From the NCBI RefSeq assembly GCF_012931985.1, contig NZ_JAAFGM010000003.1:62001-126000 (forward strand): DNA of 64,000 nt, given 5' to 3'. Position 1 is the stretch's first letter. Each line of letters begins with the position of its first letter. The translations under genes were made by a program, and so were the position numbers. Positions 1 to 9,956 of the stretch are shown here, piece by piece. The stretch is from Candidatus Roseilinea sp. NK_OTU-006 (GTDB lineage: Bacteria; Chloroflexota; Anaerolineae; J036; Brachytrichaceae). A model generated the notes under the pieces. The model was not told the origin of the DNA. It saw nothing but the letters and a program-made list of their open reading frames with translations, and searched no databases.

Positions 1-1328
1 GCGTAAGGCATGAACACCTCCAGCAATCGGCCGGGGATGCGCCCGCTGAGCACCACGCTGCGTTCTTCAGGCAGCTCGCTGTCCACCGCGCCCTCGCGCC
101 GGAAGAGCGCCATCAGATCGCTGGCTTTGTAGGGCAGCCGCACCCGTATCGGCACCAGCCGCTCGAACAGTACGGCTTCTACTTCGGCCAGCAGTGTATC
201 CAGGCCTTCCCGGCGCAGCGCGGAGATGAAGATGCCTTCGCCGAGCGCGCCGGTCGCCAGGCGCCGGCGCTGCTCCGGCGAGAGCTGCTCGGCCTTGTTC
301 AGCACCGTCACGACCGGCTTGGCGCCGGCGCCCAGTTCCCTCAGCGTGTCTATGACCGTCTGGGCTTGCTCGAAAGCGCTGGGGTGGGTGATGTCCACCA
401 CGTGCAGCAGTGCATCGGCTTCGGTGATCTCTTCAAGCGTGGCGCGGAAGGCGGCCACCAGTTGCGTCGGCAGCTTCTGAATGAAGCCGACGGTGTCGGT
501 GAATAGCGCCAGGTGGCCGTGTGGCAATCGCACCCGGCGCGTGGTCGGGTCGAGCGTAGCGAAGAGCTTGTCTTCGGCCAGCACGTCCGCCTTGGCGATG
601 GCGTTGAGCAGCGTGGACTTGCCGGCGTTGGTGTAGCCGACGATGGCGACGACGGGGATCTCGGCGCGTTTGCGCTGCGCCCGATGTTGCGCGCGCTGTT
701 TGCGCACCTCTTCCAGTTCGCGCTTGAGCCGGGCGATGCGTTCGTCTATCCGGCGACGATCAATTTCGAGCTGAGTCTCGCCGGGGCCGCGCAGGCCCAC
801 GCCGCCGGTGCCGCTGCGGCCGGCGCCGCCGCCAGCTTGCCGCGCCAGGTGCGTCCATTGTCGGGTCAGCCGCGGTTTGCGGTATTCGTACTGCGCCAGC
901 TCGACTTGGAGCGCGCCTTCGCGCGTGCGGGCATGTTGCGCGAAGATGTCGAGGATCAGACCGGTGCGGTCCAGCACGATGACGTCCTCGCCCAGCGCCT
1001 CTTCTAGCTCGCGCAGATGGCGCGGCGACAGTTCATCGTCGAACACCACCACGTCGAAGTCGAGCGCACTGCGCCAAGCGATCAGCTCTTCCAGCTTGCC
1101 CGGGCCGATGAACGTGTTCGGGTTCGGCGCGTCCAGCGTCTGCGTGGTCTGGCCGACGACTTCCAGGCCGGCGGTCTTGCACAGCAGCGCCAGCTCTTCC
1201 ATTGAGGATTCGAGTGGCAAACGCGCGCCTGCTCGGGCTCGGTAGGCGGGGTCCTTGAACTCCACGCCGACAAGAAAGGCTTTTTGAACTTCAGGTGTTG
1301 TCTCGTGTTTAATTCGCGATCTGGGCAT
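1..1328 (-). CDS. hflX: GTPase HflX (3' end cut off by window edge)
   Basis: Ribosome-associated GTPase that splits or rescues stalled ribosomes. Read from the reverse strand, the protein starts MPRSRIKHE and has the HflX N-terminal domain (with FIGPGKLEEL), the basic coiled linker (GPGETQLEIDRRRI), then the G domain: G1 GYTNAGKST, G3 DTVGF, G4 NKAE. About 442 residues are visible; the C-terminal end runs off the left edge, so the gene is partial. The start is the ATG at 1326-1328; no clear Shine-Dalgarno site is seen. It lies downstream of the small ORF at 1335-1613 and may be co-transcribed with it and the aminotransferase. Identity is confident from motif order. Confidence 0.96.
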   Translation of the reverse strand, partial: MPRSRIKHETTPEVQKAFLVGVEFKDPAYRARAGARLPLESSMEELALLCKTAGLEVVGQTTQTLDAPNPNTFIGPGKLEELIAWRSALDFDVVVFDDELSPRHLRELEEALGEDVIVLDRTGLILDIFAQHARTREGALQVELAQYEYRKPRLTRQWTHLARQAGGGAGRSGTGGVGLRGPGETQLEIDRRRIDERIARLKRELEEVRKQRAQHRAQRKRAEIPVVAIVGYTNAGKSTLLNAIAKADVLAEDKLFATLDPTTRRVRLPHGHLALFTDTVGFIQKLPTQLVAAFRATLEEITEADALLHVVDITHPSAFEQAQTVIDTLRELGAGAKPVVTVLNKAEQLSPEQRRRLATGALGEGIFISALRREGLDTLLAEVEAVLFERLVPIRVRLPYKASDLMALFRREGAVDSELPEERSVVLSGRIPGRLLEVFMPY

Positions 1329-1334
1329 GTTTCT

Positions 1335-1613
1335 CTATGACGCCAGGCCGGCCCTTGCGTTCTGCTTCTGTCTCCTCGCCGGTGCGTGCGTGGGCAGTGA
1401 TCTGGCCATGGTCGAGGAAGCGTATATGCAGATCGCCCGCCGGCGCGTCGGGTCGTCCTTGGGCCGCCATTCAGCAATGGTCGCCGCCAGCGCGTTATCC
1501 GGTTGCAGCGCCAACGCTGCGCCGGACGTCCAATGGCTGATGGCCTGCATCGCGCGCACGAAGGAGATGCCGGCGCGCTGCTCGGCGATCGTCCTCGCTT
1601 GGTCCAAACTCAT
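1335..1613 (-). CDS. small hypothetical protein, translationally coupled to the aminotransferase
   Basis: A 92-residue ORF whose ATG overlaps the TGA of the upstream aminotransferase (ATGA, 1610-1613), a typical translational coupling arrangement, and which ends 6 bases before hflX. The first 50 residues look like a folded helical protein; the C-terminal third is Arg/Ala-rich and low in information. No family is recognised. The case for a real gene is position only; an antisense shadow frame is the alternative. Confidence 0.5.
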   Translation of the reverse strand: MSLDQARTIAEQRAGISFVRAMQAISHWTSGAALALQPDNALAATIAEWRPKDDPTRRRAICIYASSTMARSLPTHAPARRQKQNARAGLAS

Positions 1614-2773
1614 CCGGGCGTCAATGCCTGAATGATAATCTCGATTCCGCGTTTGAGCATCTCCGGCTCAACAAGGCAGGAGATCAAGAGATGCGCGCCA
1701 TCCTCACAGCCGTAGAAGAAGCCGGGGTGGACCAGCACACCGCGTTCGAGCAGATGCAGGACTAATGCCTCTTCGTCGTCCCAGCTCTGCACGTGCGCGA
1801 AGAGGTAGTACCCCCCATCGGGAGGCTGAGCGCGCAGGACCGGGCAGCCGGCCAGCATCGCCAGCGCCATATCCAACGATGCGCGAATGCGCCGGCGCAT
1901 GGCGGCGGTGAACTCCGCACTGTTCGCAAAGAGCGCCGGCAGCATCGCCTGGGTGAGCGAGTTCGCGCCCAAGTAGAGATCGTTGAGGATCTCCAGGCGC
2001 GCGCCGAACATTGCGGCGGCCGGTGCGTTCATGGCGATCCAGCCCAACTTCAGGTCGGGCAGGGCGAACATCTTGGAGATGCCGTTGAGCGTGAAGACCG
2101 GCAGCGCCGGGTGCAGCGTCGCAAACGGCGGCGTGTGCGGCGCGCGGTAGGTGAAATCGGCGAACACCTCATCGCAGATCACCGGCAGGCCGAGCTGGTC
2201 GAGCGCGACGACCGGGCGTTGTACGATCATGCCGGTGGGGTTGTGCGGCGAGACAATCAACACGGCGCGGGTGCGTGAGTCGGCTTGTGCCAACAACGAC
2301 GCTTCGTCTATCTGCCAGCCGCGTGATTCGTCCAGGCGATAGGTGCGCAGGGCGACATGATGCGCAGCGGCCAGGTGCTCGAAGAGCGGGTAGGTCACGT
2401 CGGGCGCCAGCAGGTTATCGCCCGGATCGGCCAGTAGCGTGAACAGCAGGCTATAGGCTTCGCTGGTGCTGGCGGTGATCACGACCTGGTCTGGCTGCAA
2501 GCGGAGCGGGGGAATGCGGCCGAGGTAATAGCGGGTGATCGCCTCGCGCGCGGCGGGGAGGCCAAGCGGGTCGGGATCGTAACGCCGCGTCGCCCAGTAA
2601 GGCTCGGCGGCAGTGCGCAGCACCTGCGGCGGGAAGATCAAGCCGTGGCGTGTGGGGTTGCCGCTGGTCAGGTCGAGGTAACCGGACGACGCCCGGCGCG
2701 CACGTTCGATGGCATTGGCGCTGAGGTCGGCGCCGGCAAGAAAGCCGGCTGCGGCAGGGACTGAAGATAGCAT
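1610..2773 (-). CDS. PLP-dependent aminotransferase, class I/II
   Basis: Fold-type I aminotransferase of about 387 residues, cytoplasmic, probably acting on an amino acid/2-oxo acid pair. Visible signatures are the N-terminal SGNPTRHG segment, PHNPTG, the cofactor-binding DEVFADF, and the lysine motif NGISKMFALPDLKLGW that forms the Schiff base. The frame is open further upstream, but residues before the ATG at 2771-2773 are Arg/Pro-rich and unlike the family, so this start was chosen. It is followed by a coupled small ORF and hflX. The substrate cannot be told from sequence; it resembles the aspartate/alanine aminotransferase-like subgroup. Confidence 0.88.
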   Translation of the reverse strand: MLSSVPAAAGFLAGADLSANAIERARRASSGYLDLTSGNPTRHGLIFPPQVLRTAAEPYWATRRYDPDPLGLPAAREAITRYYLGRIPPLRLQPDQVVITASTSEAYSLLFTLLADPGDNLLAPDVTYPLFEHLAAAHHVALRTYRLDESRGWQIDEASLLAQADSRTRAVLIVSPHNPTGMIVQRPVVALDQLGLPVICDEVFADFTYRAPHTPPFATLHPALPVFTLNGISKMFALPDLKLGWIAMNAPAAAMFGARLEILNDLYLGANSLTQAMLPALFANSAEFTAAMRRRIRASLDMALAMLAGCPVLRAQPPDGGYYLFAHVQSWDDEEALVLHLLERGVLVHPGFFYGCEDGAHLLISCLVEPEMLKRGIEIIIQALTPG

Positions 2774-3247
2774 ATCGGATGCACGCGGTTCGGGGCTGCC
2801 ACCTTCCGGCGGCATTCTACGCCCACGTCGCCAACGCTGCGCCGGTCGTCGGCGATGCAACGCGCCGGTGGGATGCAACCGGTGCCGGGCTGCGCGGCGT
2901 AGGCCGATGCGTCGGTGTCGCGCCGCTGGTCAGCGCCAAGGGGGCGCAGCAATGGTTTGGCAGTTGGCGCCGGGGGGCTGTTTCAAGACGCTGAACGCGC
3001 GTTGCTCCACAGGCTGCCGGTCGCCAATGGCGGCGTTGACAGTGCCAACATCTCCGGCGTTCGCATCGTCAACGCCGCTTGCGCGGGGATGGTGGGTTTT
3101 GCCGCTAAGTGCGGAGACGCTCAGGCTCGCCGCAGTGGCGCAGCGCTTATGCCTGTCGCAGGGCTTGCCGGCCGCCGAGGGATGCACGCATAAACGCCTC
3201 TGCCGGAGCGCCCGCGACATCACACCGTTGGGCGGATGTACGCCTGA
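2774..3247. other. intergenic stretch without a supported gene
   Basis: About 470 bases between the start of the aminotransferase and the end of the ABC ATPase, both on the minus strand. Only Arg/Ala/Cys-rich shadow frames are open on either strand. I see no tRNA, no long inverted repeat with a T-tract and no protein-like frame. Confidence 0.5.
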
Positions 3248-4351
<1,104 letters not shown>

Positions 4352-4418
4352 GCAGCAATCCTCCCAAGAGCAAAAGCTACAAACACAGGCGAGATTGTAT
4401 ATATGCCTGGTGTACGCG

Positions 4419-5351
4419 TCAAACAAAGACCTGCGCGCCGGATGAGGCGACGTCGAGCACCCAGTAACGCGCGGGCAATCCGCCGGCGGTTGCGAACGCC
4501 GACTGCATCGCTTGGCCGATCGCGTCGTGATCTTCTCGCGCAAAGGCCAGGATGCCCGGCCCGGCACCGCTTAAGGTGACGGCCAGCGCGCCGCGCGCCA
4601 GGGCCGCGCGCTTGGCTTCGATGGCGCCCGGGATAGCCGGCAGGCGGTACGGCTCATGAATCCGGTCATCCATCGCTCGCGACAGCAGCGACGCATCGCC
4701 GTTGCGCAATGCCTCGACCACCAGCATGGCTCGTCCGACGTTGAACACCGCGTCGCTGCGCGAATAGTGCAGCGGAAGCACCGATCGCGCATGCGAAGTC
4801 ATAAAGTGGAAGCGCGGCACGCACACCACCACGCGGGTGGGCGGCAGCGTGATGCGATGCGTGATCACCTCCCCGTCCCGGCCGACGACGATCACCAAGC
4901 CGCCGAGCAGCGCCGGCGCAACGTTGTCGCCGTGTCCCTCAATCTCGAAGGCGCGGTTGAGGATGCGCGCCGACCCGGCCGGGCCGTGAAAGCCTTGCGG
5001 ATCGAGCACGGCATGGGCGAAGATCAACCCGGCCAACACGGCGGTTGAGCTAGACCCGAGGCCGCTCCCGCACGGCACCGCGTTGCGGCAAACGATGTGG
5101 TAAGCCTGGCGATCCGGGTTGAACGGGATGAAGGTGGTCAGCTCCTCGATCATCGTGCGCACTACCAGATGGCTCTTGTCTCTGGGCAGGACGTCTTCGC
5201 CTTCGCCGTGCGATTCAACGGTAATGCCTGCGCCGTTACCCCGGTGCAACTCGAAGGTGTTCCACAAGTCGAGCGCGAGGCCCATGCAATCGAACCCGGG
5301 GCCGAGATTGGCGCTGGTAGCGGGAATGCGGACGGTCAACAGTTTTGTCAT
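4419..5351 (-). CDS. thrB: homoserine kinase
   Basis: Phosphorylates L-homoserine to O-phosphohomoserine, the step before threonine synthase. GHMP-kinase family, 310 residues: N-terminal RIPATSANLGPGFD, the phosphate-binding PCGSGLGSSST loop, and the C-terminal LSGAGPGILAF motif. The ATG at 5349-5351 begins MTKLLTVRIPA; the longer frame upstream is spurious. It follows thrC by 74 bases on the same strand, so thrC-thrB form a threonine operon. Confidence 0.95.
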   Translation of the reverse strand: MTKLLTVRIPATSANLGPGFDCMGLALDLWNTFELHRGNGAGITVESHGEGEDVLPRDKSHLVVRTMIEELTTFIPFNPDRQAYHIVCRNAVPCGSGLGSSSTAVLAGLIFAHAVLDPQGFHGPAGSARILNRAFEIEGHGDNVAPALLGGLVIVVGRDGEVITHRITLPPTRVVVCVPRFHFMTSHARSVLPLHYSRSDAVFNVGRAMLVVEALRNGDASLLSRAMDDRIHEPYRLPAIPGAIEAKRAALARGALAVTLSGAGPGILAFAREDHDAIGQAMQSAFATAGGLPARYWVLDVASSGAQVFV

Positions 5352-5425
5352 CGGGCATCGTCGGCGCTTGCCGCTTTCATCGGTCGCTGACGACAACAGA
5401 CGCGCGCGAGATGGCCAGCGCATCC

Positions 5426-6517
5426 CTAGCCGATCACTTCGAGCAGCGTCTCGATCTGCGGTTCGATCGTCAGCGGCGTGGGGCTGCCTTTGATCGCCGT
5501 ATCGGGATCTTTTAGGCCATGGCCGGTTAGCACGCACACGATGCGTTTATCGCGCGCGTCCAGCCAGCCCTCGCGCAGGCCCTTGGCCAGGCCGGCCAGG
5601 CCGGCCGCAGACGACGGCTCACAAAACACGCCTTCGGCTCTGGCAACCAGGCGGTATGCTTCCAGGATCTCATCGTCACCCACTGCCGTGATGTGGCCGT
5701 CCGATTCGTCGAGCGCCGCGACCGCTTCGCGCCATCGAGCGGGGTTGCCGATGCGGATAGCCGTGGCAACCGTCTCGGGGCGTTCCACGACCCTGCCCAG
5801 CACAATGGGCGCAGCGCCGGCGGCCTGCGCGCCCAGCAAGCGCGGACGCTTCGACGTCAGGCCGTCGCGGAAGTACTCGGCGAAACCCATCCAGTAGGAA
5901 GTGATGTTGCCGGCGTTGCCGACGGGCAAACACAACCAGTCCGGCGCATCGCCGAGGGCGTCGCACACCTCGAAGGCAGCCGTCTTTTGGCCCTGCAAGC
6001 GCGCCGGGTTTATGGAATTGACCAGGGCGATGGGAGCGCGCCGGGTCGCCTCGCGCACCATGCGCAGGCCGTCATCGAAGTTGCCGTTGATCGCGATCAC
6101 CTGCGCGCCGTAGCTCAGCGCACCGGCCAGCTTGCCGGCGGCGATCTTGCCATCGGGCACAAGCACCACGCACTTAAGCCCGGCGCGCGCGGCATACGCG
6201 GCGGCGCTGGCGGCGGTGTTGCCGGTGCTGGCGCAAATGACGGCCCTGGCGCCGTCGGCCACCGCCTGCGTCATCGCAGCCGTCATGCCGCGATCTTTGA
6301 ACGAGCCGGTGGGGTTGGCGGCTTCGTATTTCAGATATAACTCAAAGCCGCCGCCCAGCGCGCGCGCCAAACGCGGCGCCGGGATGAGCGGCGTATTGCC
6401 TTCTAGCAGCGTCACCGGGGGAACTTCCCGCGTGATCTCGAGTCGAGCGCGATAGTGTTCAATCACGCCAGGCCATGCTGCAGTGAGGCGCGCGCCAGGC
6501 GGCGACTGTAAGGCCAT
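5426..6517 (-). CDS. thrC: threonine synthase
   Basis: PLP enzyme converting O-phosphohomoserine to threonine; 363 residues, the short ThrC class. The lysine motif is [10 protein letters not shown], followed by [17 protein letters not shown] and the glycine-rich PVGNAGNI loop; the C-terminal [11 protein letters not shown] is typical of ThrC. The start has no Shine-Dalgarno site but a TAGAAT box 9 bases upstream, so its mRNA is probably leaderless. First gene of the thrC-thrB pair. Confidence 0.95.
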   Translation of the reverse strand: MALQSPPGARLTAAWPGVIEHYRARLEITREVPPVTLLEGNTPLIPAPRLARALGGGFELYLKYEAANPTGSFKDRGMTAAMTQAVADGARAVICASTGNTAASAAAYAARAGLKCVVLVPDGKIAAGKLAGALSYGAQVIAINGNFDDGLRMVREATRRAPIALVNSINPARLQGQKTAAFEVCDALGDAPDWLCLPVGNAGNITSYWMGFAEYFRDGLTSKRPRLLGAQAAGAAPIVLGRVVERPETVATAIRIGNPARWREAVAALDESDGHITAVGDDEILEAYRLVARAEGVFCEPSSAAGLAGLAKGLREGWLDARDKRIVCVLTGHGLKDPDTAIKGSPTPLTIEPQIETLLEVIG

Positions 6518-6526
6518 AGCGACGCG

Positions 6527-6532
6527 ATTCTA
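6527..6532 (-). promoter_or_regulatory. -10 box of thrC, leaderless spacing
   Basis: TAGAAT on the minus strand, 9 bases before the thrC ATG. No -35 consensus is obvious. Transcription would begin at or next to the start codon. Confidence 0.5.
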
Positions 6533-6840
6533 ACATTCACGTCGCCGAAGCGTTTGACCCGCGATGCCCCCGCAGCATCGCGCCCTGCCACGGAACGTCC
6601 CAATGTGCCGATTGGCCGCGCCAGGTTCAGCCGAAATCGGAGATGGTTGGGGCAAAGATGCTGACGATGACGGGTGCCCCATACGGCGCGAGTGACCGCT
6701 TTCGCCATTGACCCCGAGAGGGCATTGCCCCGCCGCTCTACAGCCGCCAGGCCCGGGCTGTCTGTCGCCCATGCGCCCGGATGAAGCGTTGGCATGTTCC
6801 TTCTCAACGCGCGTTCAGCGACATGTGCGACAGTTGAGGC
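6533..6840. other. divergent intergenic region between thrC and the SCO1-like lipoprotein gene
   Basis: About 300 bases between two divergently read genes. Apart from the thrC -10 box at its left edge I see no convincing promoter hexamers, hairpin or protein-like frame. The small frames at 6530-6772 and 6708-6959 have shadow-like composition. Confidence 0.45.
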
Positions 6841-7440
6841 ATGAAGCTTGCCTTGATGGGAGGCGCATTGGCAGCCATGCTGTTGCTCGGCGCATGCGCT
6901 GCTTTTGCGCCCGCGCCAACACCGGAGCCCACCTTCCCGCCGCGCGCCATTCGTGTTGACTATCCGATCACGCCGCCCGATGTGCCCATGTTGGACCAAG
7001 ACGGGCGCCCGGCCAAATTGAGCGATTTTCGAGGCCGGCTAGTGCTGATTTTCTTCAGCAACATCCGCTGTCGTGAATCCTGTGTCAACGCGCTGCCCCA
7101 ATTCCAGGCGATTAAGCAAATGCTCGGGCCGCGCAGCGCCGACTTGACCTTCGTCATGGTGGGTACCGATCGCGTTGCCGATGGGCCAAGCGCCCTCAAG
7201 CAGCATCTCAGCCGCTACGACCCGACGTTTGTCGGGCTGACAGCCGAGCGCAGCGACATGCGCCAGCTCGCACTGCGTTTCGGCATTCACATGTACGAGA
7301 ACCGCGATGGCGTGCTCGCTCCCCACGCGCCGTTCATCTACTTGCTCGACCGGCAAGGCCGCCTGCTCTACTTCGTGCAAGACGGCGTGGCGATCCCTGA
7401 GATTGTCCGAATTGTGACCCGGTTACTCGACGAGAGCTAA
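6841..7440 (+). CDS. SCO1/SenC-family lipoprotein
   Basis: Probable extracytoplasmic copper-binding thioredoxin-fold protein, 199 residues. The N-terminus has a signal peptide with lipobox LLLGAC, followed by a Pro/Thr-rich tether. The SCO copper ligands are present: CRESC (CxxxC) and a later His in APHAPFIYLLD. Known family members deliver copper to the CuA site of cytochrome oxidase or act as thiol reductases. It is divergent from thrC and convergent with a second SCO1 gene 20 bases away. Membrane-bound SCO1 at 7461-8108 and this lipoprotein may work on different steps; that is inference. Confidence 0.86.
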   Translation: MKLALMGGALAAMLLLGACAAFAPAPTPEPTFPPRAIRVDYPITPPDVPMLDQDGRPAKLSDFRGRLVLIFFSNIRCRESCVNALPQFQAIKQMLGPRSADLTFVMVGTDRVADGPSALKQHLSRYDPTFVGLTAERSDMRQLALRFGIHMYENRDGVLAPHAPFIYLLDRQGRLLYFVQDGVAIPEIVRIVTRLLDES

Positions 7441-7460
7441 CATGGGAGCGCTCCGTGTTA

Positions 7461-8108
7461 TCACGATTCGCGCAGCATCGCTTGCACGTCTTGCGCGATG
7501 ACCTCGACCGGCGTGCCGAAGGAGTACTTCATCCGCCACTTGCCCTGCGCATCGAGCAGGTAGATGAAGCTGGTATGGGCGACCAAGTAGCTCTCCGGGT
7601 TGTTGCTCTGCGGCGGCTGCTTCTCGAACAGCCCATCGAATTCGTAGATCAGCTTCTTCAGCGTGGCTTCGTCGCCCGTGAGGCCGATGAACGCTGGATC
7701 GAAAGCCGTCACGTAGCGGCGGATGACCTCCGGTGTGTCGCGCTGGGGATCCACTGAGATAAAGACGAAATTGACCTGTTCGCCCGCTTCGCCCAACGCG
7801 CGTTTCACCCGGCGCAAGTCCACCATGGTCAACGGACAGACGTCCGGGCAGAAGGTGTAGCCAAAGGCGATGAGCGTAGGCTTGCCGCGCAACGCGCTAA
7901 GCGGCATCGGCTGATTGTCCTGATTTGTAAGCACAAAGTTGGAAATCGTGCGGTATTGGCCGATAGCAATGCCGCCGGGCGTCGGCGTCGGGATTGGGCC
8001 GGTGGCCAGTTGCGGCGCATAGCTGAGCAGCAAACCGAAGGTCACGATGGCTGCCATGCCGCCCAATACGCCCAACAACACTTTGAAACCATCACTCCGG
8101 GTATTCAT
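7461..8108 (-). CDS. SCO1/SenC copper chaperone, membrane anchored
   Basis: Cytochrome c oxidase assembly factor of the SCO family, 215 residues. One N-terminal membrane segment (about residues 8-30) is followed by a Pro/Thr linker and the thioredoxin-like domain. Copper ligands: CPDVC in YTFCPDVCPLTMVDL and the His in VAHTSFIYLLD. It lies 68 bases downstream of a PCu(A)C chaperone on the same strand, the classic partner that hands Cu(I) to SCO or CuA. No oxidase subunits are in the window. Confidence 0.95.
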   Translation of the reverse strand: MNTRSDGFKVLLGVLGGMAAIVTFGLLLSYAPQLATGPIPTPTPGGIAIGQYRTISNFVLTNQDNQPMPLSALRGKPTLIAFGYTFCPDVCPLTMVDLRRVKRALGEAGEQVNFVFISVDPQRDTPEVIRRYVTAFDPAFIGLTGDEATLKKLIYEFDGLFEKQPPQSNNPESYLVAHTSFIYLLDAQGKWRMKYSFGTPVEVIAQDVQAMLRES

Positions 8109-8176
8109 AGGGATATGCTCGCATGGAAAGATGAGAGCGGCGCGAGGGGCATCCGGCCTCTCGCGCCGCGATGCGC

Positions 8177-8704
8177 TCAGGGCTCGCGCACGGTCACGTC
8201 AACGGCGACAGTCTTGCCCGACTGGAAGGTGAGCGTGAGCTGGAACGCGTCGCCCGGCTTCAGCTCGCGCTTGACGCCCATCAGCATGATGTGATAGCCG
8301 GCCGGCCGCAATTCCACGCTGCCGTTGGCGGGAATTTCCAAGCCGCCGGCCACCTCTTCCATCATCATCATGCCATCCTTCTCTTTGGTCTGGTGCACCT
8401 GGATCGTATCGGCGACGTCGCCCGATGCGCTGAGCAGCTTGTCGGGCGCGTTCCCCTTGTTTTCGATCACCATGTAGGCGGCGCTGTTCACGCTGCCCTT
8501 AGCAGTGTCGGTCTTGTCCGCGCCGCCATGGCTACCGTGTGAGTGGCCTTCGCCGGCTCCCACCATGCCCATCGTTGGGCGCGCCCAGGCGTCTCGAATC
8601 GCAATGTCGCTTTGCCCACTTGCGTTTTGGGCGGGCGTCGCCGGCGCGGCGCAAGCGACGAGCGAGAGCGCCGCGGCGGTCGCAAAAATCATCTTCCTGA
8701 TCAT
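8177..8704 (-). CDS. periplasmic-type copper chaperone PCu(A)C
   Basis: Extracytoplasmic Cu(I) chaperone, about 175 residues. The signal peptide carries a lipobox-like SLVAC. The core has the family pattern of Met and His ligands: MMMMEEV, the GYHIMLMG motif and the VHQT segment. A Gly/His-rich insertion (GHSHGSHGG, about residues 52-60) follows the first strand and may bind extra copper. The ATG at 8702-8704 has an AGGAGG site 8 bases upstream; the longer frame is not family-like. It probably forms an operon with SCO1 (7461-8108) and the small membrane protein upstream. Confidence 0.92.
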   Translation of the reverse strand: MIRKMIFATAAALSLVACAAPATPAQNASGQSDIAIRDAWARPTMGMVGAGEGHSHGSHGGADKTDTAKGSVNSAAYMVIENKGNAPDKLLSASGDVADTIQVHQTKEKDGMMMMEEVAGGLEIPANGSVELRPAGYHIMLMGVKRELKPGDAFQLTLTFQSGKTVAVDVTVREP

Positions 8705-8816
8705 CGTTCTATCCTCCTGAAAGCGCAGCCCCTGTTCTGTGTGCAGGCACGCGAGACGGCTGCGCAACGACACGCGCGCCTGAACGTTTGATTCGAATGC
8801 AACGGTGAACCGGAGC

Positions 8817-9200
8817 TTAGGCAGCGCGACGAGGAGGCGGCTTGGGGGGTTGCTGCCCGATGCAGATCGGGGGTGAGACCTTGATAAGCGTCAGGCTTGC
8901 CAAGATGATCAATGCGGCGAGCCCTGATGACGACGATGGGGCGCATTCCGTCACAGCGCGGATCAACTGCTGCAGGTCACTGAGCGGCGCGCGACCGTCG
9001 TCAGGGGAATCAAGTGGATGATGCAGAGAAAAGAGGTCGCAACGAAAGACGGTTGCCGGCGCAGCACGATGAATGTCGTCCACGATATGGCAGAACGCGA
9101 TGCACATCAGCGGCGCTAGCGCTAACAATGATGCGATGCTCAGGCGCGTCAGCGCACCCCACCCATCGAAGTAAACCTGCGCAGGTGTCCGTTTGCTCAT
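8817..9200 (-). CDS. small hypothetical membrane protein of the copper locus
   Basis: About 127 residues from the ATG at 9198-9200. Two hydrophobic segments are visible, one early (SIASLLALAPLMCIAFCHIV) and one late (LAALIILASLTLI), with a short Cys/His-containing loop between and a Pro/Arg-rich tail. No family is recognised. It sits 112 bases upstream of the PCu(A)C gene on the same strand, so a role in copper handling is possible but unproven. Confidence 0.65.
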   Translation of the reverse strand: MSKRTPAQVYFDGWGALTRLSIASLLALAPLMCIAFCHIVDDIHRAAPATVFRCDLFSLHHPLDSPDDGRAPLSDLQQLIRAVTECAPSSSSGLAALIILASLTLIKVSPPICIGQQPPKPPPRRAA

Positions 9201-9245
9201 ACGATCCGCGCGCGTGCAAAGCAATTATCCCACCCACGTCGGCGA

Positions 9246-9616
9246 GAGGTCGTTCCCCTGTACCGCTTTGACATGCGTCTGCAGGGCGCGCGCCATGCTG
9301 TGGGGAGCATCAACCCGCGCATCGCCAACACCAACCACATCGTCCATATCTGGGCCACATCGGCTACCACGTCGAGCCGGCCTATCGCAGCCGGCATCTG
9401 GCCGCACGAAGTTGCCGGCTGTCGCTGCCGCTGGCACGCCGGCACGGCCTGCACCCCCTCTGGATGACCTGCAACCCGGACAACTGGGCCTCGCGCCGCA
9501 CATGTGAGCTGGCTGGCGCGCGTCTGGTGGAGATCGTAGACCTTCCTCTGAACAACCCGATCTACCTCAGCGGCGAGCTGCGCAAATGCCGCTATCGGCT
9601 GGACACGCTGGTATGA
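9246..9616 (+). pseudogene. decayed GNAT N-acetyltransferase
   Basis: Two adjoining frames spell the C-terminal two thirds of a GNAT acetyltransferase. The first (9246 to about 9350) reads VVPLYRFDMRLQ and GSINPRIANTNHIV. The second (about 9352-9616) reads GHIGYHVEPAYRSRHLAA, then PLWMTCNPDNWASRRTCE and the ending KCRYRLDTLV. The join needs a one-base shift near 9350, and the N-terminal part with a start codon is missing. No in-frame ATG precedes the YRFDM segment. Two independent lesions argue for a pseudogene rather than a sequencing error. Confidence 0.8.
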
Positions 9617-9641
9617 CGTCGAGTGGCGATGAGCGGCCTGC

Positions 9642-9956
9642 TTACCGGCGCGCCGCGCCGGACTTGTCATCGTCGCTGACGACGATCTCGGCAATGTCTG
9701 CCTGACATGTCCGTTCTTGGACATCCTTGACCCGCAACGTGATGGTGTTGCCGGAAATTGCGGTCACCGTAGCGCGATCGGTCACGATGATGCCGTTATC
9801 TTTGTGGCGCCACATGACCGACGAGCCGACGTGGACGCCGCGTTCTTCGGGAGTGCGAATATCCCGCAACTGCTCGGCTTGCCAGTCTTCAAAGGTGCGA
9901 TAGACGCGGGGTTGTGCGGAATTCAGCGCGATGGATTTGGATCGGGAGTTATTCAT
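9642..9956 (-). CDS. hypothetical protein, about 104 residues
   Basis: A compact soluble protein beginning MNNSRSKSIALN, with a C-terminal half of alternating strand-like segments (SSVMWRHKDNGIIVTDRA, then TVTAISGNTITLRVKD) that suggests a small beta domain such as an SH3- or KOW-like barrel. No family is recognised. There is no Shine-Dalgarno site; a TACAAT box lies 10 bases before the ATG at 9954-9956, consistent with a leaderless start, which is why this Met was preferred over the one at 9968. Confidence 0.6.
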   Translation of the reverse strand: MNNSRSKSIALNSAQPRVYRTFEDWQAEQLRDIRTPEERGVHVGSSVMWRHKDNGIIVTDRATVTAISGNTITLRVKDVQERTCQADIAEIVVSDDDKSGAARR

